Assembly (NCBI GenBank): GCA_023433755.1 | Contig: JAEYUA010000262.1 | Span: 1 to 6,366, forward strand | Length of the DNA: 6,366 nt | Reading direction: 5' to 3' | Source of the DNA: Bacteroidota bacterium | GTDB taxonomy: Bacteria; Bacteroidota; Bacteroidia; Chitinophagales; Chitinophagaceae | Shown here: positions 1 through 5,286 of the stretch, in pieces | Layout of the letters: every line of letters begins with the position of its first letter | Position numbering within the stretch: position 1 is the stretch's first letter | Made by a program: the position numbers and the translations under genes | Notes under the pieces: model-generated | What the model was told of the DNA's origin: nothing | The model's input: the letters and a program-made list of their open reading frames with translations, nothing else | The model's database searches: none

Positions 1-374
1 AAGGCGCTTATGCATTCAAACAACTGATGCAGCAAAACGGGTGGGTGCCACTGGGTACAGATTTCCCGGTGGAAGACATTTCTCCATTTAAAACTTTTCT
101 TGCGGCCGTATTCAGGGTTGACAGCAAGGGTTATCCTGCCGGCGGTTTCCAGCCCGAGAATGCTCTCACCAGGCAGGAGGCCATCAGGGGCATGACCATC
201 TGGGCTGCTTATTCCAATTTTGAAGACAAAGAAAAGGGTTCACTGGAGAAAGACAAGTTCGCTGATTTCATCATTCTCGATAAAGACCTGATGACCATTG
301 ATGCCGGTGAGGTACTGAACACCTCCGTACTTTCCACATGGGTTGGCGGCAATAAGGTGTATGAAAAGAAATAA
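1..374 (+). CDS. Amidohydrolase (YtcJ-like, Amidohydro_3), C-terminal part
   Basis: Partial gene cut by the left edge of the window; the open frame runs from base 3 without a start and ends at TAA 372-374, leaving about 123 C-terminal residues. The fragment begins in the last barrel strands of a metal-dependent amidohydrolase: the motif LGTDFPVE carries the Asp (codon 60-62) that matches the conserved metal-binding and catalytic Asp (GSD/ASD in relatives). It continues with the helix ENALTRQEAIRGMTIWAAYS and closes with the signature GSLEKDKFADFIILDKDL and VLSTWVGGNKVYEKK, the C-terminal beta-sandwich strand pattern of this superfamily. The pattern fits YtcJ-like members, which hydrolyse amide or related C-N bonds; the substrate cannot be told from this end. 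The N-terminal metal-binding HxH and any signal peptide lie outside the window. Family assignment is firm, specificity unknown. Confidence 0.88.
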   Translation, partial: GAYAFKQLMQQNGWVPLGTDFPVEDISPFKTFLAAVFRVDSKGYPAGGFQPENALTRQEAIRGMTIWAAYSNFEDKEKGSLEKDKFADFIILDKDLMTIDAGEVLNTSVLSTWVGGNKVYEKK

Positions 375-402
375 CAGCAGAACTGCCTGATCAATATCAA
401 CA

Positions 403-420
403 GGGAAATATGATTTTCCC
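403..420. other. Small hairpin after the amidohydrolase gene
   Basis: Arms GGGAAA (403-408) and TTTCCC (415-420) with a 6-base loop, starting 28 bases past the amidohydrolase stop codon. It could form a weak stem in the transcript, but no T-run follows it, so it is not a canonical intrinsic terminator. It is the best candidate for a 3'-end structure of that gene. Confidence 0.3.
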
Positions 421-423
421 CGG

Positions 424-435
424 TCACCTCGGTGA
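424..435. repeat. Short palindrome TCACC-TC-GGTGA
   Basis: Five-base perfect arms around a 2-base centre, between the amidohydrolase stop and the promoter element of the next gene. The centre is too small for a good RNA loop, so if it matters at all it would be as a DNA-binding site about 50 bases upstream of the -7 element. A match of this size is expected by chance. Confidence 0.15.
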
Positions 436-485
436 AATCCCTTACCTGCCTTTCTTTTAACAGCCTGCTGCTGCAGTGAAATTTG

Positions 486-493
486 TAAGTTTG
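486..493 (+). promoter_or_regulatory. Bacteroidota-type -7 promoter element (TAAGTTTG)
   Basis: TAAGTTTG is an exact match to the TAnnTTTG -7 consensus of the Bacteroidota primary sigma factor. It lies 17 bases upstream of the ATG of the amidotransferase-like gene. Transcription would begin a few bases downstream, giving a leader of only about a dozen bases. No clear TTTG or TTG -33 element sits at the usual spacing (roughly 455-469 reads TTTTAACAGCCTGCT), so the promoter is supported by the -7 box and its position only. Confidence 0.5.
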
Positions 494-510
494 CCCTTTC
501 ACTTTTCGTT

Positions 511-1341
511 ATGTTGAGAATCGCCATCCTGGATCTTTATGAAGGGCAGCCCAACCAGGGCATGCGTTGCATCAGGCAGATCATATCTGAATGGAGCAAT
601 GAGTTTGCGCCTGCCACCATATTCGATGAATTTGATGTAAGGCAGAAACTGGAGGTCCCGGATATGTCATACGACATCTATATTTCCTCCGGTGGACCCG
701 GAAGCCCGCTGGAATCCATTGGCAGCGAATGGGAAAAACATTATTTCAACTGGCTGCACGAAGTGGAAGAGTGGAATAAAGATCTTCAGCGACCCAATAA
801 AAAATTTGTTTTTTTTATCTGCCATTCCTTCCAACTGGTCTGCCGTCATTATGGAATTGGTGATGTAGGCAAACGCAGATCCACTGCATTTGGAGTTTTT
901 CCTGTGCACGTAACACTGGATGGACAACAGGATCCTTTGTTTGCCGGACTGAAAGATCCTTTTTATGTAGTGGACAGCCGCGACTACCAGGTAACCCTTC
1001 CTGACTGGGACAAATTAAAAATGATAGGCGCCACCATTCTCTGTATCGAAAAATACCGCCCTCATGTGCCTTATGCACAGGCGGTGATGGGCATCCGCTT
1101 TAATCATTACATGGCAGGTACGCAGTTTCATCCTGAAGCGGATGCGCCGGGCATGAGCATCCATTTGCAAACACCGGAGAAAAAACAAACCGTGATCGAA
1201 AATCATGGATTTGAAAAATGGGAAAGCATGGTGGAACAGTTGAATGATCCTGACAAGATCATGTGGACCTACTCACACGTATTGCCTAACTTCCTGACCA
1301 TTGCTTTCAAAGACCTGAAACCACAATTGGTCAATAGTTAA
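511..1341 (+). CDS. Class I glutamine amidotransferase-like protein
   Basis: A 276-residue cytosolic protein with no signal peptide. Residues 1-215 or so have the class I glutamine amidotransferase layout: a first strand MLRIAILDLYEG, an oxyanion-loop motif SSGGPGSP (59-66), a nucleophile strand FFICHSFQ with Cys104 (codon 820-822), and GTQFHPEAD with His207 and Glu209 completing a Cys-His-Glu triad. Family members release ammonia from glutamine or perform related hydrolysis. The nucleophile motif departs from the usual GxCxGxQ: Phe102 and Ser106 replace the two glycines, though the Cys and Gln108 remain. A tail of about 60 residues (216-276) follows the catalytic core. There is no fused synthetase domain, so this is not a complete GMP synthase. 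It could instead be a peptidase-like or gamma-glutamyl hydrolase-like member. ATG 511 is the first start in frame after a -7 promoter element; no Shine-Dalgarno is visible. It stands alone and converges on glpF. Confidence 0.82.
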   Translation: MLRIAILDLYEGQPNQGMRCIRQIISEWSNEFAPATIFDEFDVRQKLEVPDMSYDIYISSGGPGSPLESIGSEWEKHYFNWLHEVEEWNKDLQRPNKKFVFFICHSFQLVCRHYGIGDVGKRRSTAFGVFPVHVTLDGQQDPLFAGLKDPFYVVDSRDYQVTLPDWDKLKMIGATILCIEKYRPHVPYAQAVMGIRFNHYMAGTQFHPEADAPGMSIHLQTPEKKQTVIENHGFEKWESMVEQLNDPDKIMWTYSHVLPNFLTIAFKDLKPQLVNS

Positions 1342-1353
1342 ACGCTGTTGATC

Positions 1354-2064
1354 TTACTGCAAAAAATTCTGAAACACCAGGGCTGCAATGGCTGCGCCAA
1401 TCATAGGTCCCACAACCGGCACCCACGCGTATGACCAGTCACTGCTCCCTTTTTTACCAATTGGTAAAATCGCGTGCATGATCCTTGGACCCAAATCACG
1501 TGCAGGATTGATGGCATAACCTGTTGGTCCACCCAGGCTGAGGCCAATACCTAATACAAGCAAGGCAACAGGCAAAGCATCCAGCGCACCTAAACTGCTT
1601 GAAGGCGCTATGATAAAAAGCACACCAATGATCAGTACAAAAGTTCCGATAATCTCAGAAAGCAGGTTTTGTAAAGGATTCCTGATAGCCGGACCTGTAC
1701 TGAACACCGCGAGTTTGGTGGAAGCATCATCAGTGGCAAGAAAATGCTGGCGGTAACTGATCCAGTTCACCAGTGCGCCGAGCATGGCACCCGTCATCTG
1801 TCCGGCAAAATATTGTGGCACATCATCCCACTTAATTTTATCCAGCATTACCAGGGAAAGTGTAACCGCAGGATTGAGATGAGCACCGCTGGCTTTTGAT
1901 GCCACGAATACGCCAACAAAAACTGCAATGGCCCATCCGAAAGCAATCACGATCCATCCACTGTTATGGCCCTTGGTTTTATTGAGGATCACATTGGCCA
2001 CAACACCATTGCCAAGAAGGATCAGCAGAAAAGTGCCAAGCAATTCACCTGTGAAGAGATTCAT
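1354..2064 (-). CDS. glpF: Glycerol uptake facilitator (aquaglyceroporin, MIP family)
   Basis: A 236-residue integral membrane channel for passive glycerol entry, with six predicted membrane spans (about 5-27, 38-57, 80-103, 132-153, 160-180, 213-233). Both half-helix signatures are intact: SGAHLNPAVT (NPA at 64-66) and GYAINPARDLGPR (NPA at 186-188). The Asp190 after the filter Arg189 is the aquaglyceroporin mark (NPARD) that separates GlpF from water-specific AqpZ. Aligned by eye to E. coli GlpF, the selectivity filter would be Trp44, Gly174, Tyr183 and Arg189, with Tyr at the E. coli Phe200 position. Length is close to the core of the family, without the longer C-terminal tail of E. coli GlpF. 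It lies 27 bases downstream of glpK in the same frame and is the last gene of the - strand run. The start ATG 2064 is preceded in frame by the glpK stop, so no much longer start is possible. No Shine-Dalgarno is seen. Confidence 0.93.
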   Translation of the reverse strand: MNLFTGELLGTFLLILLGNGVVANVILNKTKGHNSGWIVIAFGWAIAVFVGVFVASKASGAHLNPAVTLSLVMLDKIKWDDVPQYFAGQMTGAMLGALVNWISYRQHFLATDDASTKLAVFSTGPAIRNPLQNLLSEIIGTFVLIIGVLFIIAPSSSLGALDALPVALLVLGIGLSLGGPTGYAINPARDLGPRIMHAILPIGKKGSSDWSYAWVPVVGPMIGAAIAALVFQNFLQ

Positions 2065-2091
2065 TGAAGAGGTATTTTGATGATGATGAAA

Positions 2092-3582
2092 TTATTCGGT
2101 CCAGGCCTGGGCTGCCCTGATGGCCCTGCCCCAGTTTTTTTGATGTTGCGACCGTAGCGCTTCAGGCATTGTGGGTGTGAATTCCCTTTCCTTCTGCCAG
2201 TATTGCTCCAGTTCTTTCATATCATTCCAGAAACCGGTTGCCAGTCCAGCGAGATAGGCTGCTCCCAACGCTGTTGTTTCCGTAACAGCGGGGCGAATGA
2301 CATTGGTGTTAAGCAGGTCGGCCTGGAATTGCATCAGGTAATCATTGATGGTAGCACCACCATCCACACGCACCTCGCTGATGCGAAGACCGGCATCTGC
2401 TTCCATGGCCTTCATCACATCCATGGATTGGTAAGCAATGCTCTCAACAGCAGCTCTTGCGAAATGCGCATCAGTGGTACCTCTTGTGATGCCCACAACA
2501 ATTCCCCTTGCATGCTGGTTCCAGTAAGGCGCGCCCAGTCCCGTAAATGCCGGCACCATATAAATGCCACCATTATCTTCCACTTTCATGGCCAACGCTT
2601 CCACATCAGAAGATTTCTGAATCAGTTTCAGGCCATCACGAAGCCATTGTACTACGGCACCTGCAATGAATACACTGCCTTCCAGCGCATACTGCACTTC
2701 ATTATTGATCTTCCAGGCAACGGTTGTCAATAAATTATTTTTTGAATCAACCGGTTTTGTACCGGTATTCATCAGCATGAAACAACCAGTGCCATAGGTA
2801 TTCTTCACCATGCCGGGCTGCGTGCACATTTGTCCGAATAAAGCCGATTGCTGGTCGCCCGCTATCCCACTTACCGGTATCTCCGCCGCGGTAAGCAGTT
2901 GTTGGGTATGAGCATAGATCTCACTACTCGATCTCACTTCGGGCAGCATGCTGGCCGGTATGCCAAAAAGTTTCAGCATGTCCTCATCCCATTTCATTTC
3001 ATGAATATTGAAGATGAGGGTGCGGCTGGCATTGGTTACATCTGTCGCATGTACCTTGCCGTTAGTCAGCTTCCAGAGCAGCCATGAATCTACCGTTCCA
3101 AAACATAGCTCACCATTTTCAGCTTTGGCTCTTGCGCCTTCTACATGATCAAGAATCCATTTTACTTTGGTTGCTGAGAAGTAGGCATCAGTCACCAGCC
3201 CAGTTTTTTCTTTGATTTGTTTCGCGGTACCATCTGCATTCAATTCGTCACAATATCCCGCTGTCCGCCTGTCCTGCCATACAATGGCATTATAAACAGG
3301 TTTGGAAGTTTTCCTTTCCCAGACAATGGCGGTCTCCCTCTGGTTGGTAATCCCAATGGAAGCAATATCATGGATCTGGAGTCCTGCTTTCAGGATCGCT
3401 TCCGTAGCCACGCCCAGTTGTGTGGACCAGATTTCGTTTGGATCATGCTCCACCCATCCGGGTTGAGGAAAGATCTGCCGGAACTCCTTTTGCGCAACTG
3501 AAATGATATGGCCATGACGGTCAAAAACAATAGCCCTGGAAGATGTGGTGCCCTGGTCGAAGGCAAGGATGTACTTTGACAT
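2092..3582 (-). CDS. glpK: Glycerol kinase
   Basis: A 496-residue, full-length cytosolic FGGY-family kinase that converts glycerol plus ATP to glycerol 3-phosphate. The N-terminal phosphate loop is AFDQGTTSSRAIVFD (7-21). Glycerol-contacting residues by comparison with E. coli are Arg82-Glu83 (NQRET), Trp102 (VWQDRRT), Tyr134 and the catalytic base Asp243 in GIAGDQQSALFGQ. The C-terminal domain has KNTYGTGCFML, VPAFTGLGAPYW and the adenosine-site VRVDGGATINDYLMQFQAD. The E. coli fructose-1,6-bisphosphate loop (Gly234, Arg236) is replaced here by Ala232 and Glu234 with a one-residue shortening. The HPr-phosphorylated His of Gram-positive enzymes also has no counterpart, so those controls probably do not apply. 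It sits directly upstream of glpF, the classic partner. The start ATG 3582 gives the canonical MSKYILAFDQGT N-terminus. The upstream 99-base gap may hold its own promoter. Confidence 0.97.
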   Translation of the reverse strand: MSKYILAFDQGTTSSRAIVFDRHGHIISVAQKEFRQIFPQPGWVEHDPNEIWSTQLGVATEAILKAGLQIHDIASIGITNQRETAIVWERKTSKPVYNAIVWQDRRTAGYCDELNADGTAKQIKEKTGLVTDAYFSATKVKWILDHVEGARAKAENGELCFGTVDSWLLWKLTNGKVHATDVTNASRTLIFNIHEMKWDEDMLKLFGIPASMLPEVRSSSEIYAHTQQLLTAAEIPVSGIAGDQQSALFGQMCTQPGMVKNTYGTGCFMLMNTGTKPVDSKNNLLTTVAWKINNEVQYALEGSVFIAGAVVQWLRDGLKLIQKSSDVEALAMKVEDNGGIYMVPAFTGLGAPYWNQHARGIVVGITRGTTDAHFARAAVESIAYQSMDVMKAMEADAGLRISEVRVDGGATINDYLMQFQADLLNTNVIRPAVTETTALGAAYLAGLATGFWNDMKELEQYWQKEREFTPTMPEALRSQHQKNWGRAIRAAQAWTE

Positions 3583-3618
3583 GTTATAAAAATGAAACTA
3601 AGAATTTTTAAGAGGATG

Positions 3619-3626
3619 CAGATTTA
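3619..3626 (-). promoter_or_regulatory. Possible -7 element upstream of glpK
   Basis: On the - strand this reads TAAATCTG, one mismatch from the Bacteroidota TAnnTTTG consensus, 36 bases upstream of the glpK ATG. No good -33 TTTG is present at the usual distance. If real, it would let glpK-glpF be transcribed apart from the hydrolase genes upstream. Weak evidence. Confidence 0.25.
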
Positions 3627-3658
3627 TGAATTGAAATTTCTGATCACCAGCTACCAGG

Positions 3659-3688
3659 GAAATGAATCACTACCTGATAATTCATTTC
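3659..3688. repeat. Inverted repeat spanning the GDPD stop codon
   Basis: Arms GAAATGAA (3659-3666) and TTCATTTC (3681-3688) are perfect 8-base complements around a 14-base spacer. They overlap the last codons and stop of the phosphodiesterase gene and enter the gap before glpK. The stem is AT-rich, the loop is long and no T-run follows on the - strand, so it is a poor intrinsic terminator. It could still act as a 3' stabilising stem or a binding site near the glpK promoter region. May be chance. Confidence 0.3.
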
Positions 3689-4596
3689 ACCGTGTAGAAT
3701 TCCTTGAACAGGTCCGGGTAATCTGAAATGATGCCATCAACACCAAGGTTTACAAGTCTTCTTATCTGGTCTGCTGTATTCACCGTCCAGGGTATCACTT
3801 TAATCTTCTTCTGGTGACAGGCCGCAACCAGTTCCGGGGTTACCAGTGAAAAATGCGGACTATAAGCTTCCGGGATATATCCCAGTTCTTTCAATTGGGC
3901 TTCGAGTCCGCGCTTATCCGTTCCTTCCATCAGCAAAGAAGTAGCAATGCCCGGGTATCTCGAATGGATGATCTGCAATCCGCGTGGATCAAAAGACTGC
4001 ACAATGGTTTTTTCAGCAACTCCTGAAGATTTGATAGCAGCGATCACGAGGTCAACGAACTGGCTGATCTCAGGGTGTTTCGTTCCATCATTGGATGGTT
4101 TTGATTTGATCTCGATATTATAACCTACACTTCTGCCCTTTTCCTTTGCATAGGCTTCAGTTGCCTTCAGCAGTTCTGACAACAATGGTTTGATAACCGC
4201 CATTTTCTGCTGGCGCGGAAAATCGGGATGTGCTTTCAGGCCCACATCATATTTGCGGATGCTGTCATAGTTCATCGTGTACAGCAGCAGTTTTTCTGCT
4301 TCTGATTTAGAAACAGTTTTGCCTGCCGGTGTGGTGGTAATGTTCTGGTGAAAATATACATCGTGCGAAACCACTACCTGCCCGTCTTTGGAGATCACCA
4401 CATCCAGTTCCAGCGTAGTCACTCCAAGATCAATAGCCTTCAGCATGGCTGGTATCGTATTCTCAGGCATTAGCCCCCGGGCACCCCTGTGCCCCTGCCA
4501 GTCTACGCTTTGTTTCATTCCGGGAGAATTTTGACGGGTGCTCCTGCATGCCATGAGAAGGAATGAAGAAGCCAGGATGATGAGCAGGTATTTCAT
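3682..4596 (-). CDS. Glycerophosphodiester phosphodiesterase, lipoprotein
   Basis: A 304-residue enzyme of the GDPD family, which splits glycerophosphodiesters (deacylated phospholipids) into glycerol 3-phosphate and an alcohol. The N-terminus is a lipoprotein signal: a hydrophobic stretch ending LLMAC with Cys17 as the lipidation site. The residues after it (RSTRQ) are basic rather than acidic, which argues against surface export. The TIM-barrel catalytic signature is complete: GHRGARGLMPENT (His36, Arg37, Glu45), LELDV (Glu63, Asp65), SHD (His78), NIEIKSK (Glu162, Lys164), QSFDPRG, and the closing PWTVN and GVDGIISDYPD. Residues 80-135 form the usual GDPD insertion. The ATG overlaps the stop of the upstream SGNH hydrolase gene in a 4-base ATGA, implying translational coupling. 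Context with glpK and glpF supports feeding of glycerol units. Alternative substrates, such as glycerophosphoinositol or teichoic-acid-like polymers, are possible. Confidence 0.93.
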   Translation of the reverse strand: MKYLLIILASSFLLMACRSTRQNSPGMKQSVDWQGHRGARGLMPENTIPAMLKAIDLGVTTLELDVVISKDGQVVVSHDVYFHQNITTTPAGKTVSKSEAEKLLLYTMNYDSIRKYDVGLKAHPDFPRQQKMAVIKPLLSELLKATEAYAKEKGRSVGYNIEIKSKPSNDGTKHPEISQFVDLVIAAIKSSGVAEKTIVQSFDPRGLQIIHSRYPGIATSLLMEGTDKRGLEAQLKELGYIPEAYSPHFSLVTPELVAACHQKKIKVIPWTVNTADQIRRLVNLGVDGIISDYPDLFKEFYTVK

Positions 4597-5270
4597 TGAT
4601 CAAGATATTTTCCTTTTTTAAGAAGAGATGCCCAGAGTTTATAACCCTCTGCATTCAGGTGAAGGCCATCAATAGTATATTTCGGATCCAGCTTTTTTTC
4701 CGCGTTCAGAAAATGCGGGTAAAGATCAATGACCGTGATCTTTTCTTCAGCGCCGATTTTCCTGATCTGTTCATTCACATACAATATGTGTTCATCTTTA
4801 TTGTAATGATTCTTGAATTGGGTGAAGCTGTTGTTTACCGGCATCAAAGTATGGAAATAAATTTTTGTTGAAGGTGATTCCTTTTTGATCCTGTGAATGA
4901 TCTTCCTGTAATTGCAGATAATCAGGCTGTCCGGAATGTTCCTGGAGATATCGTTGATACCGATCAGTATAAAAATCTTCGCGGGCTTTCCTTCTGTTAC
5001 CTCATTCAGCCTTTCCAGCACACCAAAGCTGATATCGCCTGAAATGCCACGGTTGCGAACATCAGTTCTTCCCAGCAGTTCCATCCAGTCTGTGCCGGCT
5101 GTGATACTGTTACCCAAAAAAACGATGTCTGATGTGTGATCAGGATAAGATGTAAACAATTCCACTTTCAGCGCGTAATTATTAGGCCTGAAACTACTGT
5201 CCCATTTAGCCTGCGCTTCCGATTGTACCACGGCTAAAAGAAGCATGAAGGCAAGTATCAAATTTTTCAT
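4593..5270 (-). CDS. Secreted SGNH/GDSL-family hydrolase
   Basis: A 225-residue esterase-type hydrolase with an N-terminal signal peptide (MKNLILAFMLLLAVVQ..., probable cleavage after AQA at about residue 21), hence likely periplasmic. All four conserved SGNH blocks are visible: IVFLGNSITAG with nucleophile Ser55, NRGISGD with the oxyanion glycine (Gly75 or Gly78), LIGINDISRN with Asn106, and DGLHLNAEGY with Asp201 and His204. The family includes lysophospholipases, carbohydrate acetylesterases and platelet-activating-factor-acetylhydrolase-like esterases; the sequence alone does not choose between them. It starts 9 bases after the metallophosphoesterase stop and ends in an ATGA overlap with the phosphodiesterase gene, so the three are almost certainly co-transcribed. 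That context makes a role in removing acyl or acetyl groups from glycerophosphate compounds plausible. The start ATG 5270 yields the signal peptide; no Shine-Dalgarno is evident. Confidence 0.9.
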   Translation of the reverse strand: MKNLILAFMLLLAVVQSEAQAKWDSSFRPNNYALKVELFTSYPDHTSDIVFLGNSITAGTDWMELLGRTDVRNRGISGDISFGVLERLNEVTEGKPAKIFILIGINDISRNIPDSLIICNYRKIIHRIKKESPSTKIYFHTLMPVNNSFTQFKNHYNKDEHILYVNEQIRKIGAEEKITVIDLYPHFLNAEKKLDPKYTIDGLHLNAEGYKLWASLLKKGKYLDQ

Positions 5271-5271
5271 A

Positions 5272-5286
5272 CACTTAAATTAAGTG
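5272..5286. repeat. 15-bp palindrome at the metallophosphoesterase/SGNH gene junction
   Basis: CACTTAA and TTAAGTG are perfect 7-base arms around a single A. The palindrome covers the stop codon of the metallophosphoesterase gene and most of the 9-base gap before the SGNH hydrolase start. A one-base centre cannot make an RNA hairpin without losing central pairs, so a DNA-binding site or chance are the main readings. Confidence 0.35.

Noticed and set aside
209..527. Two overlapping - strand open frames across the amidohydrolase end and the following gap
   Set aside because: Neither translation shows a domain or a plausible signal, and both overlap the amidohydrolase and the promoter region; treated as chance.
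511..1341. Annotation as GMP synthase (guaA) or homoserine O-succinyltransferase (metA)
   Set aside because: The ATP-pyrophosphatase and dimerisation domains of GuaA are absent, and the active-site surroundings (GGPGSP, FHPEAD) fit an amidotransferase rather than MetA.
1354..2064. Water-specific aquaporin (aqpZ)
   Set aside because: The Asp after the second NPA-Arg, the Trp44/Gly174 filter positions and the adjacent glpK favour a glycerol facilitator.
2203..2733. A 176-codon open frame on the + strand opposite glpK
   Set aside because: It is fully antisense to a strongly conserved kinase and its translation shows no recognisable domain; it is best explained as a by-product of glpK codon usage.
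3659..3688. Rho-independent terminator between the phosphodiesterase gene and glpK
   Set aside because: The inverted repeat is AT-rich with a 14-base loop and has no T-run after it on the - strand; kept only as an inverted repeat.
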